A stretch of DNA of 64,000 nt from Oscillospiraceae bacterium (lineage in GTDB: Bacteria; Bacillota; Clostridia; Oscillospirales; Ruminococcaceae): the NCBI GenBank assembly GCA_900770285.1, contig CAAGJO010000024.1:1-64000 (forward strand), read 5' to 3'. Positions 8,783 through 17,892 of the stretch are shown one piece after another (position 1 is the first letter of the stretch; every line of letters starts with the position of its first letter). The notes beneath the pieces are model-generated. The model was given only the letters and a program-made list of their open reading frames with translations, searched no databases and was not told the origin of the DNA. The translations under genes and the position numbers were made by a program.

Positions 8783-8888
8783 AATCCTAGTTACAATACG
8801 GCAATGTATTATAATACAATAAAGACTCATTAACCATTTTAACCTTGAGGGGAGGATACAATTCCGCAGTTATATCTGCAGAAAATAT

Positions 8889-10133
8889 ATGGTATTTTTA
8901 ATTATACTCTGTCTTATAATTTCAGGTTTTTGTTCTTCAACAGAAACAGCTTTTTCCGCTGTAAACCGCATAAGGCTTAAAAACTTTGCCCAATCGGGAA
9001 ATAAGAATGCAAAAAAAGCCCTTAAAATAATAGATAATTTTGACAAATCTCTCACCACCATACTTGTGATGAACAACATTGTAAATATTGCTTCTTCATC
9101 AATTGCAACGGTACTTTTTACCGAAAAATTCGGCAGCGGCAGCGTCGGAATCGCAACTCTTGTTATGACTGTGCTTGTACTTATATTCGGTGAAATAATA
9201 CCAAAAAGCCTGGCAAAGGAAAGTTCTGAAAGCTTTTCAATGTTTATGGCTCCGGCGCTTTCAGTTTGCATGTTTATTCTCACACCAATAACCAGAGTTT
9301 TTATGGCTATAAAGAATTTGGTAGCTAAGATTGCTGTACGAAACAAGAAAAACGCCCCTTCTGTTACAGAAGAAGAATTAAAATACATTATAGAAGAAAT
9401 TGAAGACGAAGGTGTTCTTGAAGAGCAGGAGTCTGATCTTGTAAGATCAGCTCTGGAATTTGATGAGATAACCATTGATCAGATACTTGTACCGAGAGTA
9501 AACATAATTGGCATTGACATTGAGACACCTATTGACCAGATAAAACAAATAATACTGGAGAATCCGTATTCCCGTTTTCCGGTATATGAAGGCACCATCG
9601 ATTCAATTGAAGGGGTTATACACCAGGCAGATTTTTTCAAACTATATTTCAGCGGCGGAAAAAACATAAAATCAATTATTACAAAGCCTTTGTACATTTC
9701 TGAAAACAAACATATTTCAGAAGCTTTAAGCGAAATGCAGAAAGAAAAAGTTCATATGGCCATAGTAGTTGATCAATACGGAGGAACAGAAGGCATATGC
9801 ACGCTGGAAGACATTCTTGAAGAACTTGTGGGTGAGATTTATGATGAAAGTGATGCCGAGGACACATCATTTGTTAAAAAAAGTGACAGCTTATACGAAG
9901 TATCCCCTGAACTTTCAATCAACGACTTCTTAGACCGGCTTGATCTTCCCGAAAACACTATTGAAACCGAAAGGAATTCTATTGGCGGATGGGTGATGGA
10001 ATTGATTGATAATGTACCAAAACCCAATCAAATTGTTTCCAGCGGTATATTTACCATGCGGATAATAATGGCCGATGACCAAAGAATCGACAGGATTTTA
10101 GTACGAATTAAAGAAAACAGCAGCGAAAAATAA
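8889..10133 (+). CDS. CNNM/CorC-HlyC family membrane protein with CBS pair
   Basis: 414 residues. The DUF21/CNNM membrane domain covers residues 1 to about 165 (STETAFSAVNRIRLKNF, FGEIIPKSLAKE). A CBS pair follows at about 200-320 (ILVPRVNIIGID, YGGTEGICTLEDILEELVGEI), then the CorC_HlyC C-terminal domain. Members are linked to magnesium or cobalt efflux; despite the old name, haemolysis is not implied. The start is uncertain. The strong AGGGGAGG at 8848-8855 is 33 nt upstream of this ATG, and the frame is open up to it, so a non-ATG start may be used. A small hairpin (gcag/ctgc) lies between. A bidirectional terminator follows. Confidence 0.88.
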   Translation: MVFLIILCLIISGFCSSTETAFSAVNRIRLKNFAQSGNKNAKKALKIIDNFDKSLTTILVMNNIVNIASSSIATVLFTEKFGSGSVGIATLVMTVLVLIFGEIIPKSLAKESSESFSMFMAPALSVCMFILTPITRVFMAIKNLVAKIAVRNKKNAPSVTEEELKYIIEEIEDEGVLEEQESDLVRSALEFDEITIDQILVPRVNIIGIDIETPIDQIKQIILENPYSRFPVYEGTIDSIEGVIHQADFFKLYFSGGKNIKSIITKPLYISENKHISEALSEMQKEKVHMAIVVDQYGGTEGICTLEDILEELVGEIYDESDAEDTSFVKKSDSLYEVSPELSINDFLDRLDLPENTIETERNSIGGWVMELIDNVPKPNQIVSSGIFTMRIIMADDQRIDRILVRIKENSSEK

Positions 10134-10141
10134 AGAAAAAA

Positions 10142-10178
10142 AGTCCGATACTGCCTTTTGGCAATATCGGGCTTTTTC
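10142..10178. terminator. Bidirectional terminator between convergent genes
   Basis: The stem CCGATAcTGCC / GGCAaTATCGG around a TTTT loop is flanked by A-run and T-run, so it can stop transcripts from both sides. Confidence 0.85.
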
Positions 10179-10199
10179 TTTATTCATTTTGATTATTGA

Positions 10200-10481
10200 T
10201 CAGCTTACCTTTAACCATGCACAGGCAATATCCAATGCTTCATAAAGGCTGCATGACTTTACAACATTCTTTACTATCTGCTCATTTGGCGGAAGTGTAC
10301 TGTCTGTTGCCATTTTTATTATTCTGACTTTATTTGCAACGTCAATTTCACCTTGTTTTTCAGTATCCATAATATCAATCATTACAACATATTCATCGTA
10401 CATATTACCAAAATAAAGCTGGTTACCTTTTCTGACAAGCGGCAGCCCCTTATAACTGAAAAATTGTTTGCTTTCTGACAT
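10200..10481 (-). CDS. Small conserved protein of unknown function
   Basis: 93 residues, soluble and without membrane segments. The sequence begins MSESKQFFSYKGLPLVRKG and contains the hydrophobic strand YVVMIDIMDT and a C-terminal helix. I do not recognise a family with confidence; similar short proteins seem to occur in Ruminococcaceae. The ATG at 10481 is chosen because GGTGG lies close upstream and the residues before it look non-coding. It has its own 90-bp upstream gap, which contains an exact TTTGTCGAA (10562-10570), matching the Spo0A box consensus. Confidence 0.65.
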   Translation of the reverse strand: MSESKQFFSYKGLPLVRKGNQLYFGNMYDEYVVMIDIMDTEKQGEIDVANKVRIIKMATDSTLPPNEQIVKNVVKSCSLYEALDIACAWLKVS

Positions 10482-10561
10482 AAAACCACCATTCCTTTCT
10501 GCATAAATATAAATGTCTGATTGCTGCAACTTTTTTATTCTATTACAGCTTATTTAAATTA

Positions 10562-10570
10562 TTTGTCGAA
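10562..10570 (+). promoter_or_regulatory. Possible Spo0A box
   Basis: TTTGTCGAA is an exact match to the 0A-box consensus. It lies just past the end of the DUF4340 gene and upstream of the 93-residue gene. A 9-mer of this kind is expected about once per 130 kb per strand by chance, so this is only suggestive. Confidence 0.3.
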
Positions 10571-10571
10571 T

Positions 10572-12044
10572 TTAATAGCTTACAACAATATTTCCGCCAT
10601 TTTTCAAAGCGTCCATATTTTTTTCAAATTTCTCCGTCCAATCCATTGGTATTCTGAATGACGTACTGCCGTTAAGCTTTACAACAGCTTTTCTCTGACT
10701 CGTATCCTTATAGAATTCAAGAGTATCCTTTGCATTATCTGCGGCTGTAACCTCAATGGTCATAAACTTTTCGCCGGCAGGTTCTTTATACCATATCTCA
10801 GTAGTAGGACAGGTAAGGAAATATTGATAAAAGTTTTTAAACTCATCAGATTTCAGCTTTTCTCCGTTAAGCGTTGCACTATTAAACTCTCCGTCCTTTG
10901 CTGTAAGCTTATACTCTGTTACAGTACCGCTTTTTTCAACCTTAAGGGTTTTGACATCATTAATATTGTTATATGTCATTAGTGTTGTAATAATGTCTTC
11001 CGGCTTTGTTGTTGCCCAAGGAAGCTTATCTTCAGAAATTTTCCATATACAGTCGCCGCCGGTTATACCTTCAAGATAGCAATAATATGATGACGGCACT
11101 GTATTTTTCTTACCATTGTCATTTTCAGTATAAATTGCCTTACCAATTTTCAGAACATAACTTTCATCGCTGCTCTTATAGGTTACAGTTGCTGTAGGCT
11201 CGGAAATACCATACTTTTTAAAATCACTTTCTTCCGGGAAAATTTTAACTGCTTCGTCCGCAGAAATCCCCCACAGTCCATGAGTTATATTTGCAGATGT
11301 AGAACCATTCAAGTATGAAAAAATAGGTTTAACCATTATCTGCGCTGAAATTTCATCGGTCTTATTCACATTATCATTCTGAATCACAATATCACTATCC
11401 AAATCAGGACGGCTGATTGTCATTTTACCGTAATTATCAACTTCATCGGGGGTTTCAATAAGAGTTGTATTAATATACTCCTCCTTTGATTCAAGAAAAT
11501 CATCGATGCTGTATTTTTTTACAACATAAACTTTGTTCTGTCCCTTTTCACAGACATATCTGCTCTTTACGCTTGTATCAGGTGTTTCATTTCCCACAAG
11601 GAGAGTTATATTTTTTCCGTCAGTGAAGTTTACGGTAAATTCACCCTTTGGATTTGTCAGGCCATATTTTTTAAGATCAGAAGTATTTTCTTCAGCGATT
11701 TTTTCTGCCTCAAGTGATGCAGCTGTTTCAATCAGTTTTTTCTCGCTGTCAACAGTTTGATTTAAACCTTCAAGTTCAGCGATTTCCCATGAGCTTTTTC
11801 CCGATTCAGGGCGGGCAACAGCATATTTACCGTGAGAATTAGAAATTTCAACGCTCTTTATCTGCTCCGCAGACGAATTTATAATTGCGATTTTTTCCTC
11901 TTGTTCAGAAATTGCCGATGAAGAGTCTGCCTCTGACGAACTGTCTCCTTTGCTTTTATCTGTAATATTAAGCACCAATGCAGCAGCGGACAGACATACT
12001 ACTGCAACTCCTCCGATTATAATACCTTTTAGTTTTCCATTCAT
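10572..12044 (-). CDS. DUF4340 domain protein, membrane-anchored
   Basis: 490 residues. An N-terminal membrane anchor (IIIGGVAVVCLSAAALVLNI, residues 9-28) is followed by a Ser-rich linker and repeated DUF4340 modules of beta-rich sequence (WEIAELEGLNQTVDSEK, YGLTNPKGEFTVNFTDGK, LKKYGL-type turns recurring as FKKYGISEPTATVTYKS). DUF4340 proteins are usually encoded next to Gld-type ABC transporters, as here, and are presumed to be extracytoplasmic partners. It ends the four-gene unit and starts 12 nt after the GldG-like gene. The substrate is unknown. Confidence 0.85.
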   Translation of the reverse strand: MNGKLKGIIIGGVAVVCLSAAALVLNITDKSKGDSSSEADSSSAISEQEEKIAIINSSAEQIKSVEISNSHGKYAVARPESGKSSWEIAELEGLNQTVDSEKKLIETAASLEAEKIAEENTSDLKKYGLTNPKGEFTVNFTDGKNITLLVGNETPDTSVKSRYVCEKGQNKVYVVKKYSIDDFLESKEEYINTTLIETPDEVDNYGKMTISRPDLDSDIVIQNDNVNKTDEISAQIMVKPIFSYLNGSTSANITHGLWGISADEAVKIFPEESDFKKYGISEPTATVTYKSSDESYVLKIGKAIYTENDNGKKNTVPSSYYCYLEGITGGDCIWKISEDKLPWATTKPEDIITTLMTYNNINDVKTLKVEKSGTVTEYKLTAKDGEFNSATLNGEKLKSDEFKNFYQYFLTCPTTEIWYKEPAGEKFMTIEVTAADNAKDTLEFYKDTSQRKAVVKLNGSTSFRIPMDWTEKFEKNMDALKNGGNIVVSY

Positions 12045-12056
12045 GCCAAAACCTCG

Positions 12057-13706
12057 TTATCTGTTCTTTCGTCTAAACCATATAACCATGCCAACTGCAA
12101 GAACAATTACAGGAATAACACAAATAAATGTCCATTTCAAAGCTGTCTTTTGGCTTGCAGTAATATCATAAACATTTCCACTGATAACCTTTGGCTCAAT
12201 TACTACTCCGTCGGTCTTATGGGTTATGCCATTAAGCAAGCTCAGGAAATACTCTCTGTTCTGATACTGTGTATATTGCAGATATCTGTCGTTAAACATA
12301 AATTCGGAACCTGCCACAATAATATTGCTATACTGAGAATCATTATTCATTTTAGATGATACAACAATATAATTCTGCTGACCGTTTTGCATAGCATTGC
12401 CGCTTTCAAGCTCGGCAACATATGCGTCATCTGTAGATTTAACATAAGCTTCGGTAGCAACTTTATTTTTCTCTTTAAACAATACATTTACCGGTCTTGA
12501 AGCCTGAATTAAAAGCTTTGGATCTGACTCAGCGATATCCTGTCTGAACTTATCGGTTATATCAGAAGCTACGGTTATAAACTGCTGATTATAGTAATTT
12601 GATTCATATGTTTCACAAATTACACCGTCTCCCACTTTTATGCCATAGTCTGCAAGAAATTCATCCAGATTTGGAGTATCACCTTGCTGTACAGAAGCAA
12701 TATACAAAATTTGTTTGCCAAGTTGTCCGTTATTATCAAGATAAGTATCAAGCTTTTTAACTTCTTCTTCCATATAGTCGGTCTTCGGTGCAGGAATAAC
12801 TACAATATTAGTTTCATCAGGTATTTTTTCAGAAGTTATATCCACAGTTTTTACTGTATATCCATTAGCAGTAAGCAAGGTCTGAAAATAATCCAGGCTT
12901 GCAATTTCATTTCTTCCTGTAAGAATAGATACAGTTACCGGATTAGGGTCGGTTACAGTCATAAATGCTGACGTAAATGCCTGATCGGCATTTGAAGCAT
13001 TTACATATGACCCATAGTAGTTAAGCACACTCAATGCTCCTCCGCTTTGTTCAGCCATAGCCTCAACAGTCATATTATATTGCGCAAGCATATCGTTGAA
13101 TTCATCTGAAAAGCTTACAAGATCCAGCAATGTAAGCTTACGGGTTCTTCTGACCTTACCTGTAGGATTTGTTTCGACTACAATATCATACTGACTGATT
13201 GACTGGTCGGAATAATCCTTCATTATATTAGGATTTGAATCAATATCAACATATCTGTATTTAATCTTATTATTATACTTGCAATACGTTTTCATTATCT
13301 CATCAGCCTGACGGGTATATGATGAGAGTTCTTTAAAGTCATCTTCCTTTGCAAATACGGTAATCAATACATCTGTGTCAATTTTCTTTGCATATTCTTC
13401 TGATTCTTCAGAAATTGAATAGCTCTTGTTTTTTGTAAGGTCGATAGTCATTGGAAATTTATCAAAAAGCATTGTTGCAACAACATTGACAAGCACAACT
13501 ACTGCAACAAAAACAACTGTTAATGCTGTTGACATAAGCCCATGCTTCATAACCTTATGTTCTTTTTTTGTTTTCTTTTTATCTTTATTATTTTCAGCCT
13601 TTTGCTTATCTTCTTTTTCCTTTAAAACAACGTCCTTAAGCACATCTTCAGCTGAAGAGGTCAGTTCTTTCTGTGGAATTTCATTTTTATCCAGTTCATT
13701 ATTCAC
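12057..13706 (-). CDS. GldG-like ABC transporter auxiliary protein
   Basis: 549 residues. A cytoplasmic Lys/Glu-rich N-terminus (about 1-50) precedes one membrane span (LMSTALTVVFVAVVVLVNVV) and a large external domain, with a second span at the C-terminus (WTFICVIPVIVLAVGMVIWF). The segment DLTKNKSYSISEESEEYAKK is the hallmark of the GldG/ABC_transp_aux family, followed by SILTGRNEIASLDYF and a Rossmann-like half. In Bacteroidetes the family supports gliding; in Firmicutes the role is not known. It is flanked by the permease and the DUF4340 partner. Confidence 0.87.
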   Translation of the reverse strand: MNNELDKNEIPQKELTSSAEDVLKDVVLKEKEDKQKAENNKDKKKTKKEHKVMKHGLMSTALTVVFVAVVVLVNVVATMLFDKFPMTIDLTKNKSYSISEESEEYAKKIDTDVLITVFAKEDDFKELSSYTRQADEIMKTYCKYNNKIKYRYVDIDSNPNIMKDYSDQSISQYDIVVETNPTGKVRRTRKLTLLDLVSFSDEFNDMLAQYNMTVEAMAEQSGGALSVLNYYGSYVNASNADQAFTSAFMTVTDPNPVTVSILTGRNEIASLDYFQTLLTANGYTVKTVDITSEKIPDETNIVVIPAPKTDYMEEEVKKLDTYLDNNGQLGKQILYIASVQQGDTPNLDEFLADYGIKVGDGVICETYESNYYNQQFITVASDITDKFRQDIAESDPKLLIQASRPVNVLFKEKNKVATEAYVKSTDDAYVAELESGNAMQNGQQNYIVVSSKMNNDSQYSNIIVAGSEFMFNDRYLQYTQYQNREYFLSLLNGITHKTDGVVIEPKVISGNVYDITASQKTALKWTFICVIPVIVLAVGMVIWFRRKNR

Positions 13707-13721
13707 AGCTAAAACCTCCCA

Positions 13722-14426
13722 TCATGCCCAACGGCGCTTTTCAAGCACACGGATTGTAAGAAAAATAAACACTGCCGCAGCACTTATAAAGAAAAGCACA
13801 TTTGAAAAATCAAAAACACCATATGTAAACACAAAGTATCTTTCCCAGAAGGAAAGCTTTGTAAATATCTTTGAGATAAATTCAACAGGAATAAGATTTC
13901 CGATAGTGCTGAAAAGATAAAGCACCAGCATTACAATAAAACTTACAACAGCTGAAACTACCTGATTTTCAGTACAAGCGGAGCAAAAAATTCCTATAGC
14001 TATAAAAGCTGCTCCTAAAAGCATAAGTCCCACAATATTTCCTAAAATTACATTCCAATCCGGTGCAGAAAATGCTGCTACAACAACAGCATACACCCCT
14101 GTAATTGCAATAGCCAGAACATAAACTACAAAAGCTGCCAGAAACTTTCCAAACACAACACTGAAAAGATTAACCGGCGCTGTCAGCAAGCACTGATCAG
14201 TTCTGTTTTTCTTTTCCTCTGAAAACGTACGCATTGTAAGCACAGGTATAAGCACAATAAGTATTATCATAAGCTGTGCAAAGAGGGAATCCATTTTTGT
14301 GGAACCTTCCTGCAGCGATGTCAGCGAAAAGATAACTGCTGAGGCTGCATAAAATGCAGCTAAGAATATGTAACCTATAGGTGAAGTAAAATATGACTTC
14401 AATTCACGTCTGAAAATTGCACTCAT
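13722..14426 (-). CDS. ABC-2 type permease (GldF-like)
   Basis: 234 residues with six hydrophobic segments. It starts with FRRELKSYFTSPIGYIFLA, the typical start of GldF/NosY-type permeases, and contains PVLTMRTFSEEKKNRTDQCLLTAPV, the conserved cytoplasmic loop that docks to the ATPase. The start codon overlaps the ATPase stop (TGATG), indicating coupled translation. It should form the membrane pore with the ATPase, with GldG and DUF4340 proteins outside. Confidence 0.9.
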   Translation of the reverse strand: MSAIFRRELKSYFTSPIGYIFLAAFYAASAVIFSLTSLQEGSTKMDSLFAQLMIILIVLIPVLTMRTFSEEKKNRTDQCLLTAPVNLFSVVFGKFLAAFVVYVLAIAITGVYAVVVAAFSAPDWNVILGNIVGLMLLGAAFIAIGIFCSACTENQVVSAVVSFIVMLVLYLFSTIGNLIPVEFISKIFTKLSFWERYFVFTYGVFDFSNVLFFISAAAVFIFLTIRVLEKRRWA

Positions 14427-15397
14427 CAGTTATCACCTTCCTTTTCTTCGCTTATAATCAGGTCAATATGCTCCCCGGCAGTAAGACGCATAAATATATC
14501 TTCAAGAGAAAGCTCTGCTGTATGCATTTCAAGAATACACCAACCGTTTTCCACTGCCATTTCAAACACACTTCTACGAATATCTTCGCTTTTGTTCGAT
14601 TCAATTTTATACTTCCATATGCCCTCTGACTGAGCATAAACCGAACAGCTTGTTACTCCTTCAATAGAATTAACAGCCTGAAGCACCTGTTCTTTTTCAC
14701 CGTCAATGACAACTTCAAGCTCACCTTTTCCTGAAAGGGACTGTGAAAGGTGTTCTTCGGTATCGTTAGCAACTATTTTTCCCTCATTGATTACCACAAT
14801 CTTATCGCAGACTGCCTGTACCTCAGAAAGAATATGAGATGACAGAATTACTGTATGATTTCTGCCAAGCTTTTTTATAAGGGAACGGACTTCAATGATC
14901 TGATTTGGATCAAGGCCAACTGTTGGTTCATCGAGAATAAGAACGTTAGGATTTCCCACAAGAGCCTGTGCAAAACCAATTCTCTGCTTATAGCCTTTTG
15001 AAAGGTTCTTTATAATACGGTTATATACATTTTCAATCTTCACAAGCCTGCAAATATCCTTCAGATGAGAATTCCGAGGGAGCTTGCATTTTTTTAAATC
15101 ATATATAAAATTAAGATACTCCTTAACCGTCATATCAAGATACAATGGCGGCAATTCAGGCAGATATCCGATTTTCGATTTTGCCTCAATAGGTTTTTCA
15201 AGAATATCAATACCGTCAATTAAAGCCTTTCCGCCGGTTGAAGAAATATATCCCGTAAGAATGTTCATTGTTGTTGATTTTCCTGCACCGTTTGGTCCGA
15301 GAAAGCCAAGTATTTCACCGTCATTCACTTTAAAGGAGATATTATCAACTGCTTTTTTATCACCAAAGTGTTTTGATAGATTCTGAACCTCTATCAT
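14426..15397 (-). CDS. ABC transporter ATP-binding protein (GldA-like)
   Basis: 323 residues. Walker A (GPNGAGKSTTMNILTG), the Q-loop, the LSKGYKQRIGFAQAL signature, Walker B (VLILDEPTVGLDP) and the H-loop (SSHIL) are all present, so it should hydrolyse ATP. The C-terminal domain after residue 215 (LEVVIDGEKEQVLQAV onward) is the DUF4162-like extension common in ABC-2 exporters of this kind. AGGAGG lies before the ATG. It begins the Gld-like unit 80 nt after gltX. I saw no convincing promoter in that gap, so read-through from the gltX operon is possible. Confidence 0.92.
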   Translation of the reverse strand: MIEVQNLSKHFGDKKAVDNISFKVNDGEILGFLGPNGAGKSTTMNILTGYISSTGGKALIDGIDILEKPIEAKSKIGYLPELPPLYLDMTVKEYLNFIYDLKKCKLPRNSHLKDICRLVKIENVYNRIIKNLSKGYKQRIGFAQALVGNPNVLILDEPTVGLDPNQIIEVRSLIKKLGRNHTVILSSHILSEVQAVCDKIVVINEGKIVANDTEEHLSQSLSGKGELEVVIDGEKEQVLQAVNSIEGVTSCSVYAQSEGIWKYKIESNKSEDIRRSVFEMAVENGWCILEMHTAELSLEDIFMRLTAGEHIDLIISEEKEGDN

Positions 15398-15468
15398 TAA
15401 ACTTCCTCCTTTTATTCAAGTTAAACTAAAAAACTAATTTAAGCTTACCACTTCTATGTGACAGCACA

Positions 15469-15481
15469 GTGATAGTATCAC
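15469..15481. other. 13-bp inverted repeat over the gltX stop codon
   Basis: GTGATAGTATCAC is a perfect palindrome with a one-base centre. It has no T-run, so it is not a terminator. It could be an operator for the ABC unit that starts 72 nt downstream. Confidence 0.4.
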
Positions 15482-16932
15482 GAAAGCTTTTCAATACCCT
15501 TTTTAATACGGTCAATTGAATCAGTCTTGCCAATAATATGGCAGATTTCAATTCCTCCTCCGGGCGTAAATGATTTACCGGAAACAGCAACACGAAGAGG
15601 CCAAAGGATAATTCCGTTTTTAACGCCTTTCTCGGCAATAAGAGCAAATACCTTTTCATGAATATTCTCTATTGTCCAATCCTTTTCATCAATAGCTTCC
15701 AAAACAGGTAAAACTGCTTTGAGTGATTCCAGGGAGTTTTCTGCATTGGTTTTCATCTTTTTATGTGTATACATTGAAATATCATATTCAGGAAGAGCGT
15801 CGATAAAGTCAACAGATTCAGGAATATCTGTAAACACTTCTGTTCTTGCCTGAAGGAGTACTGCAATTTCATTAAGGTCAACGTCCTCACGTTTTACAGA
15901 CTGCTTGATATAAGGTATAGCCATTTCATTAAATTTTTCAGGATCAAGAGCTTTAATATATTTAGCATTAATAGCCTTGAGCTTCATTGGGTCAAATATA
16001 GCAGGAGATTTTGAAAGTCCCTGAATATCAAATTCCTTAACAAGCTCATCAAGTGAAAAGATTTCGTTTTCGCCCTTTGGTGCCCAGCCGAGAAGTGCTA
16101 TATAATTTACAACAGCCTCTTTAAGATAGCCTTTTGCTATAAGGTCCTGATATGATGCGTCACCGTCACGCTTTGAAAGCTTATGCTGTTTATCTTTCAT
16201 AATATGTTCAACGTGAATATACTCAGGAACGTCCCAGCCAAATGCCTTATAAAGCAAATTATACTTAGGAGCAGATGCAAGATACTCATTTCCTCTTACA
16301 ACGTGAGTGATTCCCATAAGGTGATCATCAACAACGTTGGCAAAATTATATGTTGGCATACCGTCAGTTTTAATTAAAATCTGATCGTCAAGAGTTGCAC
16401 AGTCAACAGTTATATCGCCGTAAAGAACATCATGAAATGTAATTTCACCCTCAAGAGGAATTTTCTGTCTTATAACATATGGTTTGCCTGCCTCAAGATT
16501 TGCCTTTATTTCATCTTCCGGAAGATTACGGCAATGGCGGTCATACATTGGTGTGATACCGCTTGCTTCCTGTATAGCCTTTACTTCTTCAAGTCTTTCC
16601 TTATCGCAGAAACAGTAATAAGCTTCGCCTTTTTTCACAAGCTCTTCGGCATATTCTTTATACATACCCATTCTTTCAGACTGGATATATGGACCTACCG
16701 GTCCGCCGATATCAGGGCCTTCATCCCAGTTGAGGCCAATATCTTTCAATGTGTTGTAAATTACGTCAACTGCACCATCAACATATCTTTCCCTGTCTGT
16801 ATCTTCAATACGGAGAATAAAATCACCGTCATTCTGCTTGGCAATAAGATAAGTAAAAAGAGCTGTTCTCAAATTACCGATATGCATATATCCTGTTGGA
16901 CTCGGTGCAAATCTTGTTCTGACTTTTTTCAT
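15478..16932 (-). CDS. gltX: Glutamyl-tRNA synthetase
   Basis: A class I synthetase of 484 residues that charges tRNA(Glu). It has the HIGH-type motif at [15 protein letters not shown] (the fourth residue is Asn here), [35 protein letters not shown], and the KMSKS-type loop [11 protein letters not shown]. The C-terminal anticodon-binding helices follow. It lies 6 nt after ribF, at the end of the rimP operon, so charging capacity is co-expressed with translation factors. Whether it also charges tRNA(Gln) depends on gatCAB elsewhere. Confidence 0.95.
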   Translation of the reverse strand: MKKVRTRFAPSPTGYMHIGNLRTALFTYLIAKQNDGDFILRIEDTDRERYVDGAVDVIYNTLKDIGLNWDEGPDIGGPVGPYIQSERMGMYKEYAEELVKKGEAYYCFCDKERLEEVKAIQEASGITPMYDRHCRNLPEDEIKANLEAGKPYVIRQKIPLEGEITFHDVLYGDITVDCATLDDQILIKTDGMPTYNFANVVDDHLMGITHVVRGNEYLASAPKYNLLYKAFGWDVPEYIHVEHIMKDKQHKLSKRDGDASYQDLIAKGYLKEAVVNYIALLGWAPKGENEIFSLDELVKEFDIQGLSKSPAIFDPMKLKAINAKYIKALDPEKFNEMAIPYIKQSVKREDVDLNEIAVLLQARTEVFTDIPESVDFIDALPEYDISMYTHKKMKTNAENSLESLKAVLPVLEAIDEKDWTIENIHEKVFALIAEKGVKNGIILWPLRVAVSGKSFTPGGGIEICHIIGKTDSIDRIKKGIEKLS

Positions 16933-16938
16933 TATAAT

Positions 16939-17874
16939 CTATCCTTTCATATTTTTATCTTTGCTTTTAAAATAATTTACCGTAAAATCTGTATTTCGCT
17001 GTATCTCGGCTCTGAGCTCCTCAAAGGAATCAAATTTTATTTCAGGACGGACAAATTCACAAAGCTCCAGCTTTATTTTTTGCCCATAAAGATCGCCCTC
17101 ATAGTCAATTATATAAGTTTCCGCCAAAGGCTTTGTATCAACCTCTACCGTTGGTTTAACCCCTATATTTGTAACCCCCATATACTCCTTGCCGTCAATG
17201 ATTGCCTTTGAGCAGTACACTCCGAATTTAGGGAGCACCAGATTTTCCGGAATAGTCTGATTTATTGTAGGAAAGTTCCATGTTCTTCCTCGTTCATATC
17301 CATGCTCCACTGCTAAATTATAGCCATAGTTGTAACCAAGCATCTTATTTGCTTTGGATATTTTCCCCTGTTTTATATATTTTCTGATTTCCGTTGAGCT
17401 TATAAATTCATGGTCAACTGAAAGCTGTTTAACTGCAAAGACTTCAATATCGTAAGTTCTGCCAATCTCTCTCAGCAAACCTGCATCAGCCGATGCATTT
17501 TTCCCAAAATGAAAATCATCGCCGCAAACAGCACAGCACGCATTAAGCTTTTCTTTTAGAACTTTTCTCACAAAATCTTGGGCTGACATATCTTTCAGCT
17601 TATAAAACTCAGGTGAATATGAATATTCTATACCCATTTCAGAAAACTTTTCAAGTTTGTCTTTATTAGTCAGCAGCATTTCAAGTCTGCCATTGCTTTT
17701 ATATGTCACGCTGTCTGTGTTAAATGTAAAAACCGCAGGCTTTATATTGTCATGGGAATATTCCACTGCCTGTTTTAAAACCTTCTGATGACCAAGATGA
17801 ACACCATCAAAAATACCTAAAGCAACAGCTGTTTTATTCTGGCAAATACTCTCGTTTTCAGTTATGCAAATCAT
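16939..17874 (-). CDS. ribF: Bifunctional riboflavin kinase/FAD synthetase
   Basis: 311 residues. The N-terminal FAD synthetase domain has the nucleotidyltransferase motif LGIFDGVHLGHQKVL. The C-terminal riboflavin kinase domain has GRTWNFPTINQ, PKFGVYCSKAIIDG and NIGVKPTVEVD. It converts riboflavin to FMN and FMN to FAD. The location after truB is the usual Firmicutes order (truB-ribF). Confidence 0.95.
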   Translation of the reverse strand: MICITENESICQNKTAVALGIFDGVHLGHQKVLKQAVEYSHDNIKPAVFTFNTDSVTYKSNGRLEMLLTNKDKLEKFSEMGIEYSYSPEFYKLKDMSAQDFVRKVLKEKLNACCAVCGDDFHFGKNASADAGLLREIGRTYDIEVFAVKQLSVDHEFISSTEIRKYIKQGKISKANKMLGYNYGYNLAVEHGYERGRTWNFPTINQTIPENLVLPKFGVYCSKAIIDGKEYMGVTNIGVKPTVEVDTKPLAETYIIDYEGDLYGQKIKLELCEFVRPEIKFDSFEELRAEIQRNTDFTVNYFKSKDKNMKG

Positions 17875-17892
17875 GGCATTTACCTCCGTTGC

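Noticed and set aside
8870..9475. Minus-strand 201-residue frame
   Set aside because: It is antisense to the DUF21 domain of the CorC/HlyC-type gene and has no motif.
16432..17211. Long plus-strand hydrophobic open frame
   Set aside because: It is antisense to gltX and ribF, which have full motif support; no SD or family match.
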